Below, piece after piece: positions 27,047 through 35,408 of a DNA stretch of 64,000 nt. The notes under the pieces were generated by a model that made no database searches, was not told where the DNA came from, and saw only the letters and a program-made list of their open reading frames with translations. The DNA comes from Acidobacteriota bacterium (GTDB taxonomy: Bacteria > Acidobacteriota > Blastocatellia > Pyrinomonadales > Pyrinomonadaceae). Each line of letters opens with the position of its first letter. Position 1 is the first letter of the stretch. The DNA lies in NCBI GenBank assembly GCA_019242475.1, contig JAFAVK010000123.1:1-64000 (forward strand). Reading direction: 5' to 3'. The translations under genes were made by a program, and so were the position numbers.

Positions 27047-28057
27047 ATGAGGCGAAGCAAATTCATGAAAAGGTTGACGGCGGCCGGCGCGCTTCTCTTG
27101 CCGTTCTTACTCTTCGTTTGTGAAGCGAAGGGCGCGCCGGTCGAGCTGGTCGTGGCGGCCGACGGGAGCGCGAAATATAAGACGGTGCAGGAGGCGGTGA
27201 TGGCCGTGCCGGCGGGGACGGCCGAGAGCCCGGTCGTCATTCACATCAGGCCCGGCACGTACAGGGAGATTGTCTACGTCCAGCGCGAGAAGCGTTTCTT
27301 CAAATTCGTGGGCGAGGACGCGTCGAAGACCGTCATCACCTACGACCTCAACGCGAACCTCAAGGGCCTGGACGGCAAGCCCATCGGGACTTTCCGCACG
27401 CCCTCGGTGCAGATCGACGCGGACGACTTCACGGCCGAGAACATCACGTTTGAAAATGCGGCCGGCCCCGTCGGGCAGGCCCTCGCGGTGCGCGTGGACG
27501 GCGACCGCGTCGTCTTCCGCAACTGCCGTTTCCTCGGGTGGCAGGACACCATCCTGCTCAACCGCGGCCGGCAATACTTCGAAGACTGCTACGTCGCCGG
27601 TCACGTCGATTTCATCTTCGGCGCGGCGACGGCCTTCTTCGAGCGCTGCCACATCCACGCGCTGAAAGACGGCTACCTGACCGCCGCCTCGACGCCCGAC
27701 AACCAGCCCTACGGCTTCGTCTTCTCTCATTGCAAAATCACGGCCGAGTCGCCAGGCGTCAAGACCTACCTCGGCCGACCCTGGCGCGCCTACTCCGCCG
27801 TGACCTTTCTCAACACGGAGATGTCCGAAGCCGTCCGCCCCGAAGGCTGGCACAACTGGAACTTTCCGGAGCGCGAGAAGACCGTGCGCTACGCCGAGTT
27901 CGGCAGCACCGGCCCCGGCGCGAAGGCCGCCGCGCGCGTGCCCTGGGCGCGACAACTGACGAAGTCGGAGGCTAAGAAGATGACGCCGGAGAATGTTCTC
28001 TCCGGCACTGACGGCTGGAACCCAAAGACCGGACGGATAAGAGTAAGGAGGGATTAA
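27047..28057 (+). CDS. Secreted CE8 pectinesterase
   Basis: This is a 336-residue protein with a signal peptide (ATG at 27065 is an alternative start just before the hydrophobic core). It is a single-domain CE8 enzyme: GQALAVRV, then WQDTILLNRG with Asp167, GHVDFIFGAATAFFERC with Asp188, and YLGRPWRAYS with Arg244. These are the acid/base, nucleophile and substrate-binding residues of pectin methylesterase. The product, demethylated pectin, is the substrate of the neighbouring GH28 and of the lyases in this locus. The start is 7 bases after the GH28 stop, and the stop overlaps the next ATG in TAATG. It retains canonical GRPW, unlike the CE8 domain of the giant protein. Confidence 0.95.
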   Translation: MRRSKFMKRLTAAGALLLPFLLFVCEAKGAPVELVVAADGSAKYKTVQEAVMAVPAGTAESPVVIHIRPGTYREIVYVQREKRFFKFVGEDASKTVITYDLNANLKGLDGKPIGTFRTPSVQIDADDFTAENITFENAAGPVGQALAVRVDGDRVVFRNCRFLGWQDTILLNRGRQYFEDCYVAGHVDFIFGAATAFFERCHIHALKDGYLTAASTPDNQPYGFVFSHCKITAESPGVKTYLGRPWRAYSAVTFLNTEMSEAVRPEGWHNWNFPEREKTVRYAEFGSTGPGAKAAARVPWARQLTKSEAKKMTPENVLSGTDGWNPKTGRIRVRRD

Positions 28058-28596
28058 TGAAGAAGAGACTCACGACTGTTCTCGTTCTTTTAGCTTCACT
28101 CCTGTGCAACGCCCCGGCCGCGCCCGCGCAGGGCGGCCCGCCTGCGGAGTACACGGCCACGGTCAAAAGCGGCGAGGCGCGCTTCAAGCTGCCGGTGCCG
28201 CGGAGACATTCGTGGCAGTGGCGCAGGATCGAGACGAAGGAGAGCGGGCGCGAGTACGCGTTCGACGTGCAGGTCTTGAACGAGGGGCGCGAATACAAGT
28301 TCGGCCTCTTCCTCTGGAAGTTTCCAGGCGCGCAGCCAGGTGTCGGCAACTTCGCCTCGCTCGTGGGCGTGGGGCAGAAGAGCCTGTTCGAGCGCGCGTC
28401 GAATGGGCACAACGTCATCGTCCGGGATGCGGGCGTCAAGGTGAGAGAGGATGGAGAGCGGCTGATCATCACCGTCAGCGGACGCAAGAACGTGGAGCGC
28501 CTCTTCTCGGGCCGCCCCTCTGAAGTCACAATCGAGACGATCATCCTCGACGAGCCGCCGACCTCACAGAAAGTCCCCGTCACCTACGAGAACTGA
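28057..28596 (+). CDS. Small secreted protein of unknown function in the pectinase operon
   Basis: This is a 179-residue protein with a clear signal peptide (MKKRLTTVLVLLASLLCNAPAAPAQG). The mature part is about 155 residues, rich in charged residues and alternating strands (YTATVKSGEARFKLPV, KFGLFLWKFPG, ERLIITVSGRKNVERLFSGRP), suggesting an all-beta fold. No enzyme motif is visible. The ATG overlaps the pectinesterase stop in TAATG, so it is translationally coupled to a pectin-degrading enzyme. A binding or accessory role in pectin breakdown is possible but unproven. The gene ends 2 bases before a very long hairpin. Confidence 0.8.
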   Translation: MKKRLTTVLVLLASLLCNAPAAPAQGGPPAEYTATVKSGEARFKLPVPRRHSWQWRRIETKESGREYAFDVQVLNEGREYKFGLFLWKFPGAQPGVGNFASLVGVGQKSLFERASNGHNVIVRDAGVKVREDGERLIITVSGRKNVERLFSGRPSEVTIETIILDEPPTSQKVPVTYEN

Positions 28597-28597
28597 G

Positions 28598-28691
28598 AGG
28601 CGGAAGCCCGACCGTGAGGGAGGGCGTCGGTCTTCCTTGATGCGTATCGACGGAAGACCGACGCCTTCCCTCACGGTCGGGCTTCCGCTTT
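28598..28691. terminator. Very long bidirectional hairpin
   Basis: The arms span about 28600-28636 and 28651-28687, 37 bases paired with a single G-U position, around a 14-base loop. The stem begins GCGGAAGCCCGACCGTGAGG and lies between the convergent ends of the 28057 and 28690 genes. On the minus strand it overlaps the GH43 stop codon, so that side may reach into coding sequence. It is longer than a usual terminator and resembles a REP-like element. Confidence 0.7.
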
Positions 28692-30333
28692 ACTCGAACC
28701 TGAACCAGTCGAAGTCGGCGTAACCATATTCACGCGTCTTGCCGACGCGCGAGGCGAAGAGCCCGATCTTGGCGCCGATCCAGCGCCCCTGCTTTGCCTT
28801 GAAGGGCTCGCCGACCGGCGCGAAGGTCTTGCCGTCCGCGCTGTAGCTGAAGTCGCAGACCGCGCCCGCCGAGACTTTAACGCGCAGGTAGACGGTGCTG
28901 CTTTTCAAAGGCACGCCCGCGCCTTCACGTTCGGCGCCCTGCTTGTCCGCGTCCTTGCACACGACCTGCGAGACGAAGAGACCTTCGGGGCGCTTTCTCA
29001 CAGAGAGGTAGGCGTAGTCCATCCCCATCACGAGCAAGCCCGTCTGCTCGTCGTCCGTCCGCGGCGTAAACGTCAGCTTCGTCGTCGCCGTGAACTCCGG
29101 CGCCGGGAACTTTTGCAAGAGCAGGTTGGGCACGTCCCAGAGGTTCTTGTAGCCGTCGGGCAAAGGCGTGTTGAAGATTCTGAGGTAGCCGAGCGGGCCG
29201 GCGGGGAAGGCCCAGTTCGGCTGTGGGTTCGCGTGCCACTGCCATTGCAAACCGAGGCCGGGCGCGTCGAACTCGTCCGAGTCGGGCGGCGTCTCGACCG
29301 GCCACGTCTTGCCGACGTTCGGCTTCTTGAACGTCAAGACCGGCTCGCCCGTCCCGTCGCCGTCGGGGTCAACCCCCATCACCGGCCAGTCGTTGACCCA
29401 CTTCATCGGCTCCAGATGGACGACGCGCCCGTAAGGCCCCTTGTCCTGAAAGTGCAGGAACCAGGACTCGCCCGTCTGCGTCTCGACCCACGCGCCCTGG
29501 TGCGGGCCGTTGACGTTGGTCTTGCCCTGCGCGAGCACGACCTTCCCTTCGTAAGGGCCGTAGACGTTCTTCGAGCGGAGCGCCAACTGCCAGCCGGTCT
29601 CGACGCCGCCGGCCGGCGCGAAGATGTAGTAGTAGCCGTTCCGCTTGTAGAACTTCGGCCCCTCGACCGTCGGGTTCTTGTCGTGGCCGTCGAAGACGAG
29701 CACGCCGTCGTCCAGCAACTTCGTGCCGTCGGGGCTCATGCGGCTGACGACGAGGACGCTCTTGACGCCCGAGCGGCTGGCCGCGACGCCCGTCACGAGA
29801 TACGCACTCCCGTCCTCGTCCCAGAGGGGGCACGGGTCAATCCACCCCTTCGCCTCTTTAACGAGCAGGGGCTCCGACCAAGGCCCGGCCGCGTCCTTCG
29901 CCTTGACGACGTAGATGCCGCGGTCGGGGTCTGGGTAGTAGATGTAAAACTCGCCCGCGTGGTGACGAATCGACGGCGCCCACACGCCGTTGCCGTGCTG
30001 CGGCTTGTCGAAGACTTCGAAGGGCGGCTGGCGGCGCAAGGCGTACCCGACGACCGTCCAGTTGACTAAATCTTTCGAGTGAAGGACGGGCAGCCCCGGA
30101 ATCGAGTTGAAGCTCGACGCCGTCAGGTAGAAGTCTTCGCCCACGCGCACCGCGTCCGGGTCGGAGAAGTCCGCGTGGATGACGGGGTTCTTATACGTCC
30201 CGTCGCCGTTGTCGGCGACCCAGACTTTGGAGACGGCACGCGTCTGCCCGGCCGTCGTTGACTGCGCGCGCGCCGCCGCATGAACGCACGAGAGCGCGAA
30301 CAGCGCGAGCAGGATGTGAATTAAGCGACGCAT
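28690..30333 (-). CDS. Secreted GH43 glycoside hydrolase
   Basis: This is a 547-residue protein with a signal peptide (ILLALFALSCVHAAARAQ). The five-bladed propeller catalytic domain carries the three GH43 acids: Asp55 in HADFSDPDA, Asp166 in WIDPCPLWDEDG and Glu224 in TVEGPKF. A C-terminal beta-sandwich (about 340-547) with WQWHANPQPNW and a final YADFDWFRFE fits the accessory domain of beta-xylosidase-type GH43 enzymes. Likely substrates are arabino- or xylo-oligosaccharides and pectin side chains; the specificity is inference. Its start lies 5 bases from the stop of the ROK regulator, so it is the last gene of the minus-strand operon that begins at 34204. Confidence 0.92.
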   Translation of the reverse strand: MRRLIHILLALFALSCVHAAARAQSTTAGQTRAVSKVWVADNGDGTYKNPVIHADFSDPDAVRVGEDFYLTASSFNSIPGLPVLHSKDLVNWTVVGYALRRQPPFEVFDKPQHGNGVWAPSIRHHAGEFYIYYPDPDRGIYVVKAKDAAGPWSEPLLVKEAKGWIDPCPLWDEDGSAYLVTGVAASRSGVKSVLVVSRMSPDGTKLLDDGVLVFDGHDKNPTVEGPKFYKRNGYYYIFAPAGGVETGWQLALRSKNVYGPYEGKVVLAQGKTNVNGPHQGAWVETQTGESWFLHFQDKGPYGRVVHLEPMKWVNDWPVMGVDPDGDGTGEPVLTFKKPNVGKTWPVETPPDSDEFDAPGLGLQWQWHANPQPNWAFPAGPLGYLRIFNTPLPDGYKNLWDVPNLLLQKFPAPEFTATTKLTFTPRTDDEQTGLLVMGMDYAYLSVRKRPEGLFVSQVVCKDADKQGAEREGAGVPLKSSTVYLRVKVSAGAVCDFSYSADGKTFAPVGEPFKAKQGRWIGAKIGLFASRVGKTREYGYADFDWFRFE

Positions 30334-30337
30334 CGAC

Positions 30338-31627
30338 TCAGACGAGCCCCGAAGTGATGAAGCCTTCGGCCGCGACTTCGAGCGCGCCGCCGAGGCCGGC
30401 GCCGGTGGCCTCGCCGGGCTCGACCGACCAGCCGTGGAGGCGGCCGGCCATGCTCTGCGCCACGGCGTTGTGAATCTGCTCGCGCATGAACTTCCAGCCG
30501 TAGACGAGCCGGCCGCTCACGATGACGCGCGCCACGCCGAGCCCCATGATGACGTTGCCGATGCCGATGCCGAGGTACTCGCCGACGCGCTCAAGCGTCC
30601 GTTGCGCGCGCAGGTCGCCGCCCTCGGCGCGCGCGACGATCTCTGTGAAGCGCGGCGCCTGCTGCCCGCCCAACTGCACGCGCTCGCCCATGTAGAGCGA
30701 GACCGCAGCCGGCGAAGAGGCGTAGCGCTCCCAGCAGCCGCGGTTGCCGCACACGCAGGGCTTGCCCCCCGCGACAATCGTCATGTGCCCGAACTCGCCC
30801 GCCAGCCCCTCGCCCACCGCGTCGCCGCGGAAGACCTCGCCGCCGAGCACGAGCCCGACGCCGAGCCCCGTGCCCGACCTCACCAGGACGAAGTCGTCAA
30901 GACGCTCCGACTCGTCGCGCCCGAGTCGCAGGCGCAACTCGTAAAGGGCCGCCGCCGTCGCGTCGTTCTCGACGACCACGCGCACGCGCTCGCCCGCGAG
31001 GCTCGGCGCCCCCGCCGCGTCGAAACGCAAAGCTCCGGCCACGTCCACGTCCTGCCAACCGAGGTGGGGCGCGTAGACGATCCGCTCGCGCGCCGCGTCC
31101 GCGGGGCCGGGGACGCTCACGCCTATCGCCCGCAGCGTGCGGCCACGCGCCTGCCGGCAGAGCTTCGTGATGGCAGTCCTCATCTGCGCGAGCGCGTCGG
31201 ACGGGTCGGCGGGCGTCTCGAACTCCTCCTCGGCGAAGACCTGACCCGTCAGCGTGGCGAGTCCGACGGTCGAGCGGCGCACGCCGACGTTGACGCCGAC
31301 GAAGTAGCCGTAGTCGTCGTTGTAGGAGAGCGCGAGCGCGGGGCGGCCGAGCGCGCGGCTCGTGCCGGGCGCCGGCTGTTGCAAAGGCTCTTCGCGCACG
31401 ACGCCGGCCGCAATCAGTTGTTTGAAGGCGTCGGTGACGGTGCTGCGGTTGACGCCCACGCGGCGCGCCAGCTCGGCCCGCGAGATGGGCTGGGCCGCGC
31501 GCAACAGGCGCAGAAGCATCACGGTCGCCTTGGCCGGGCTCTGCGGCTCTTGCCCGTTCGCATGAGCCCTTGGCGCCGGGGCGTCGATGACGGCCGTTGA
31601 TAACACAGCATCTTTCCTGATGGGCAT
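30338..31627 (-). CDS. ROK-family transcriptional repressor
   Basis: This is a 429-residue protein. An N-terminal winged helix-turn-helix (about 45-80, ISRAELARRVGVNRSTVTDAFKQL) precedes a ROK sugar-kinase fold. The ROK zinc motif is intact: His281 plus CVCGNRGC with Cys291, Cys293 and Cys298. ATP-binding-like segments such as GVSVPGPADAARERI and SGTGLGVGLVLGGEVF are present, so the fold should bind a sugar ligand, although some members retain kinase activity. NagC- and XylR-type proteins repress sugar catabolic operons. It lies between uxaA and GH43, so it may control GH43 or the operon itself. No dyad distinct from the GntR-type sites was identified near it. Confidence 0.92.
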   Translation of the reverse strand: MPIRKDAVLSTAVIDAPAPRAHANGQEPQSPAKATVMLLRLLRAAQPISRAELARRVGVNRSTVTDAFKQLIAAGVVREEPLQQPAPGTSRALGRPALALSYNDDYGYFVGVNVGVRRSTVGLATLTGQVFAEEEFETPADPSDALAQMRTAITKLCRQARGRTLRAIGVSVPGPADAARERIVYAPHLGWQDVDVAGALRFDAAGAPSLAGERVRVVVENDATAAALYELRLRLGRDESERLDDFVLVRSGTGLGVGLVLGGEVFRGDAVGEGLAGEFGHMTIVAGGKPCVCGNRGCWERYASSPAAVSLYMGERVQLGGQQAPRFTEIVARAEGGDLRAQRTLERVGEYLGIGIGNVIMGLGVARVIVSGRLVYGWKFMREQIHNAVAQSMAGRLHGWSVEPGEATGAGLGGALEVAAEGFITSGLV

Positions 31628-31673
31628 GGTTTCTCCGCTTGCTCTTTACGCAACAACTATCGCGGGAGGGTTA

Positions 31674-33248
31674 TTACAGCGAGACGGTCTGCTCGGCCCA
31701 GAACTGAAACTCGCGGTGCTTGTGCTCTTCGGCGAGCGCCTGCACCTCTCCTCCGGCGACGCGGACGACGTGCTCGAAGACGCGCGCGCCGACCTCTTCG
31801 ATGGTCTCGGTGCCGTCGAGGACGCCGCCGGCCGAGAGGTCTATGTCGCGCGACATGCGCCGGAAGACGGCGTCGTTGGAGGCGAGCTTGATGACGGGCG
31901 CGATGGCGTTCCCGATGGTCGTCCCGCGCCCCGTCGTGAAGACGACGACCGTGGCGCCGGCCGCGACCAGGCCCGGCGTTGACTCCTGGTCGTAGCCCGG
32001 CCCCTGCATCAGGTGCAAGCCCTTCCCCCGCGGCGGCTCGGCGTATTCGACGACGCCTTCGACGCGCGTCGTGCCGGCCTTCGACATCGCGCCGAGCGAC
32101 TTGATGGTGATGTTGAGCAGGCCGCCCGCGACGTTGCCGGGGCTCGGGTTCTGGTTGAGCACGGCGCCGAACTTCGAGGCGTACTCCTTGTACCAGTCGA
32201 TCATGCGGTAGACGGCGCGGCCCGTCTCGGCGTCCTTCGCGCGGTGCGCGATGATGTGCTCGGCGCCGCAGAACTCCGGGACTTCGGTGATGAGCACCGT
32301 GCCGCCCGAGCGCACGAGCGTGTCGGCCGCGCGCCCGAGGCTCGGGTTCGCGGAGATGCCCGAGAAGCCGTCGGAGCCGCCGCACTTGACGCCGAGCACC
32401 AGCTCACTCACCGAGCATTCTTCGCGCTCGATGCGGTTCACCTCGGGGAGCATTCGCTCGACTTCTCTTAAACCCTGCTCGATGGCCGCCTGCGTGCCGC
32501 CTATCTCCTGAATGCCGATCTTGGCGACCGGCTTGTCGAAACTCTTCTCGCGCTTGAGCAGATACTTTTCCACGCGCGCGAGGTTCGTCTTCTCACAACC
32601 CAAATCCAAAAGCACGACGCCGCCGACGTTCGGGTGATCCGCGTAGTTCGAGAGCGTGCGCAGCATCACGTCGAGGGTCGAGCCGTCCTGGCAGCCGCAG
32701 CCCTTGTTGTGCGGGATGGCGACGACGCCGTCCACGTTCGGGAAGCGCTCGCGCTTGTAGTGCAGGAACTCGGCCAACAGCGCGATCTGCTGTGCCTCGT
32801 GGCTCGCGCACATCGAGGTCGGGACGACGAGGACGAAGTTGCGCGTGCCGACGCGCCCGTCGGGCCGGCGGAAGCCTTTGAAGGTCGCGCGCTCCGGCTC
32901 GGGGAGGTATTCGGGCGCGGCGTTGCAAAGGTCTGCGGGCAGTTCGCGGACGACCGGCACGTCGTCCGACATGTTCGCGTGCGAGATGTAGTCGCCCTCG
33001 CGGATGCCGAGGCTCGTGCCGATGGGGTGGCCGTACTGGAGGACGAACTCGCCCGCGGGGATGTCGCGCGTGGCGAAGCGGTGGCCGGGCGGCACAGAGT
33101 CTCTGACGCGGACGACGCGGCCGTCGGGCAGCGCGACCTCAAGGCCCGGCGCGGTCGGCTCCTTGACGACCGCGAGGTTGTCTTCCGCGGAGACGATGAT
33201 CGCGTAGTCGCCGATGGGCGGGGCCTGTGTCGAGGTGGGACTGGGCAT
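31674..33248 (-). CDS. uxaA: Altronate dehydratase-family protein (UxaA)
   Basis: This is a 524-residue protein. Residues about 10-110 form the SAF-like N-domain and the remainder the UxaA/GarD catalytic domain. Conserved Cys-rich iron-binding segments include HNKGCGCQDGS, LGCEKTN, GVKCGGSDGFSG and PEFCGAEHI. UxaA removes water from D-altronate to give 2-keto-3-deoxygluconate. Related GarD acts on galactarate, so the exact substrate is not proven. The length suits bacterial UxaA (about 495 residues in E. coli). It follows the NagB/6PGL-like gene by 29 bases in the same operon and precedes the ROK gene by 46 bases. Its upstream operator-like site at 34295 ties it to the galacturonate regulon. 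Confidence 0.9.
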   Translation of the reverse strand: MPSPTSTQAPPIGDYAIIVSAEDNLAVVKEPTAPGLEVALPDGRVVRVRDSVPPGHRFATRDIPAGEFVLQYGHPIGTSLGIREGDYISHANMSDDVPVVRELPADLCNAAPEYLPEPERATFKGFRRPDGRVGTRNFVLVVPTSMCASHEAQQIALLAEFLHYKRERFPNVDGVVAIPHNKGCGCQDGSTLDVMLRTLSNYADHPNVGGVVLLDLGCEKTNLARVEKYLLKREKSFDKPVAKIGIQEIGGTQAAIEQGLREVERMLPEVNRIEREECSVSELVLGVKCGGSDGFSGISANPSLGRAADTLVRSGGTVLITEVPEFCGAEHIIAHRAKDAETGRAVYRMIDWYKEYASKFGAVLNQNPSPGNVAGGLLNITIKSLGAMSKAGTTRVEGVVEYAEPPRGKGLHLMQGPGYDQESTPGLVAAGATVVVFTTGRGTTIGNAIAPVIKLASNDAVFRRMSRDIDLSAGGVLDGTETIEEVGARVFEHVVRVAGGEVQALAEEHKHREFQFWAEQTVSL

Positions 33249-33277
33249 TGTCTGAAACTTACTTCCGTCCGGCCCTC

Positions 33278-34204
33278 TCAGGCCGGCAGTACGTCGGGGA
33301 GGATCAGAGACCTCACGTTCGGGTGCAGGCGCAGCCAGAGCCCGGGGTTCTCATCGAGCTGCCGGGCGCGCTCGGCCGGGTCGTCTGAAATCTCCGTTTC
33401 GAGCAGGCGCTTGTAGCTCGCGGGCTTGGCCGGCGAGGTCGAGGCGTCCACGATGGACTGCACGATGCGGCGCGTGCCGAGGATGGCCGCCGGGCCTAAA
33501 GTCAAAATGTAAGAGGCCGCCCGACACTCGGCCTCGTCCTCGGGAGTCACTTTGCTCCCGCCGACTTTGAACTTGCTGACGTGGTGTTCGAGGATGCTGG
33601 GCGAGATGGGGATGACGCCCGCGAGGTCGCCCGCCGCGGCGCCCGAGCCCGGCTTGATGTAGGCGAGGTGCGAAGCCTCGCCCGGCTCCGGCCCCATGCC
33701 GAGGAAGAAGATGTCGATGCCGCCCAGGGCGTCGAGCTTTTCGAGGTAGCGCGCCAGCTCGCCTTCGAGGTCGTCCGTGTCCGTGCGCATCGAGGTGAAG
33801 CTCTTCACCTTCCTGAAGAAGGCTTCGCCGAGCAGACGCTCAAAGTCGCGCACGAAGCTGAAGCCGTTCTCCATCCGCATCGGCGCCAGCGCGTCCTGCG
33901 TGAAGACGTGCAGGCGGCCGAGCATCTCGTCGGCCTCTTCGGTCTTTGCAATCTCGGCGACCTGCTTGTACATCGCCTGCTGGCCCCGGCCGCCGAGCAG
34001 GATGATGACGAGGTCGCCCTCCTTTTCGCGCGCCGCACGCTGTATCTCTTCCCACTGCGCGCGGCCGACCGCCTCTTCCGTCGGGAGCACTTCGTAGTCG
34101 AGAGAACGAACCTGCGCGGCATTCGAGTCCGAGTCGGCGCGGCCGAGCCAGACGTTGCCGCCCACGATTCTTCTCGCGAACTGGTTCTGTTTGGGAGCTG
34201 ACAA
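33278..34204 (-). CDS. NagB/6-phosphogluconolactonase-like sugar-phosphate protein
   Basis: This is a 308-residue cytoplasmic protein of the NagB/RpiA/SugarP_isomerase superfamily. Suggestive segments are GDLVIILLGGRGQQAMYKQV and DIFFLGMGPEPGEASHLAYIKPGSG; the latter sits where glucosamine-6-phosphate deaminases have LGIGxDGHIAFNEP, but with E, A and S replacing the usual catalytic D-G-H. Its activity is therefore doubtful or altered. The start is a TTG at 34204, preceded by GGGAAGGG at suitable spacing. It leads the uxaA operon and lies about 90 bases downstream of an operator-like site. Possible roles are a uronate or aldonate lactonase, or an isomerase for the KDG branch; sequence does not decide. 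Confidence 0.7.
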   Translation of the reverse strand: MSAPKQNQFARRIVGGNVWLGRADSDSNAAQVRSLDYEVLPTEEAVGRAQWEEIQRAAREKEGDLVIILLGGRGQQAMYKQVAEIAKTEEADEMLGRLHVFTQDALAPMRMENGFSFVRDFERLLGEAFFRKVKSFTSMRTDTDDLEGELARYLEKLDALGGIDIFFLGMGPEPGEASHLAYIKPGSGAAAGDLAGVIPISPSILEHHVSKFKVGGSKVTPEDEAECRAASYILTLGPAAILGTRRIVQSIVDASTSPAKPASYKRLLETEISDDPAERARQLDENPGLWLRLHPNVRSLILPDVLPA

Positions 34205-34294
34205 AATATATCCCTTCCCTGTTGGTAAAAATGGCTCTGGAGAGGATTGCCTCTTCGCCCGAAACCGAGACTTAGATGCAAAATCACGACGAGT

Positions 34295-34311
34295 GGTCTA
34301 ACCACTTAATC
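34295..34311 (+). promoter_or_regulatory. Putative GntR operator b
   Basis: GGTCTAACCACTTAATC matches the shared 17-bp consensus and includes the palindrome TGGTCTAACCA. It lies about 90 bases upstream of the TTG start at 34204. Confidence 0.6.
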
Positions 34312-34457
34312 AACGCACGGACAGTATTTACCATAAATAATAATGGTTAGGCAAGGTAAATTATGTCAACTCGGGAAATCGTTAGAGAAACAGGGAGGTG
34401 CTTTGGAAATTGACTTGACAGGAATTGCGGAATGGTGTTACACAATAACCGCTAGCC

Positions 34458-34474
34458 GGTTAATTGGTATTACC
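34458..34474 (-). promoter_or_regulatory. Putative GntR operator f
   Basis: On the minus strand this reads GGTAATACCAATTAACC, the closest thing to the consensus in this gap. It is about 130 bases upstream of the SDR start at 34604. Confidence 0.65.
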
Positions 34475-34603
34475 TTCTTAAAATATATCTCAAGCCCGAG
34501 GCCGTCGATTCCCCGCGTAGCTCGCCGGCCTGTTCGGATTCATTGAATCTGCGGACGGCGTCCAGGCACGGGGCGGCCGTCAAGACGGGTGAGAAGTGAG
34601 TAG

Positions 34604-35380
34604 ATGGGCTACGCCCCTTTTGAACTCGTTGACCGCGTGGCGGTGGTGTTCGGCGGCACGTCCGGCATCGGCCGCGCCATCGCGCACGGGCTGGCGGAGG
34701 CGGGCGCCGACGTGGTCGCCACCTCCCGACGCGCGGAACGCGTCGAGGCGGTCGCCGCGGAGTTGGAGGGCTTCGGCCGCAGTACTCTGCGCCTGACTGC
34801 GGACGTGTTCGAGCGCGACTCGATAAGCACCGTGCTGGAAGCGTCCGTCGAGGCATTCGGCAAAGTGGACATTCTGGTCAACTCCGCCGGCCGGACGATA
34901 CGCGCCCCGACCGTGGACTTTACGGAGGAGGATTGGGAGGAGGTCGTTGGGACGAATCTGACGGGGACTCTGCGCGCCTGTCAGGTCTTCGGGCGGCACA
35001 TGCTCGGGCGCGGTTACGGCCGCGTCATCAACATCGCCTCGCTCTCCTCCTTCGTCGCGCTGGCGGAGGTGGCGGCCTACTCCGCGAGCAAGGCGGCGGT
35101 CGCGTCCTTGACGAAGTCTCTGGCCGTCGAGTGGGCACAGAGCGGCGTCAACGTCAACGCCATCGCCCCGGGCGTCTTCCGCACGAATTTGAACGAGCAC
35201 CTGCTCGACGGGACGGAGCGCGGGCAAGAGCTGCTGCTGCGCACGCCGATGGGGCGCTTCGGCAAGGTCGAAGAGCTGGCTGGCGCCGCCGTCTTCCTCG
35301 CCTCGGACGCTTCGAGCTTCGTCACCGGCGAGATCATCGCCGTGGACGGCGGCTTCCTCGCCAGCGGGGTGAATAAGTAA
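34604..35380 (+). CDS. SDR-family dehydrogenase (KduD/gluconate dehydrogenase-like)
   Basis: This is a 258-residue classical short-chain dehydrogenase. The Rossmann motif is FGGTSGIGRAIAHG, NSAG lies near 88-91, and the catalytic set is Ser in NIASLSS and YSASK. PMGRFGKVEELAGAAVFLASDASSFVTGEIIAVDGGF is the usual C-terminal tail. Among sugar-acid SDRs it fits 2-keto-3-deoxygluconate dehydrogenase (KduD) or gluconate 5-dehydrogenase; these are hard to tell apart by sequence. It opens the operon with the degenerate M24 gene, the ExuT-like transporter and a KDG-kinase-like gene, with an operator-like site upstream. A role at the 2,5-diketo-3-deoxygluconate step is reasonable, but no KduI was found in the window. 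Confidence 0.85.
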   Translation: MGYAPFELVDRVAVVFGGTSGIGRAIAHGLAEAGADVVATSRRAERVEAVAAELEGFGRSTLRLTADVFERDSISTVLEASVEAFGKVDILVNSAGRTIRAPTVDFTEEDWEEVVGTNLTGTLRACQVFGRHMLGRGYGRVINIASLSSFVALAEVAAYSASKAAVASLTKSLAVEWAQSGVNVNAIAPGVFRTNLNEHLLDGTERGQELLLRTPMGRFGKVEELAGAAVFLASDASSFVTGEIIAVDGGFLASGVNK

Positions 35381-35408
35381 GAGTGCAATCGTCACAGCTT
35401 TAACAGTC

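Larger units (their letters stand above)
34205..34603. other. Divergent regulatory region of the uronate operons
   Basis: This 400-base gap between the minus-strand NagB/uxaA operon and the plus-strand SDR operon is AT-rich and holds two operator-like sites, 34295-34311 and, inverted, 34458-34474. One lies in front of each operon. No gene is visible. Confidence 0.6.

Noticed and set aside
34340..34360. An additional operator in TAATGGTTAGG
   Set aside because: Only one half-site fits; the other half lacks the GGT, so it was not counted among the seven.
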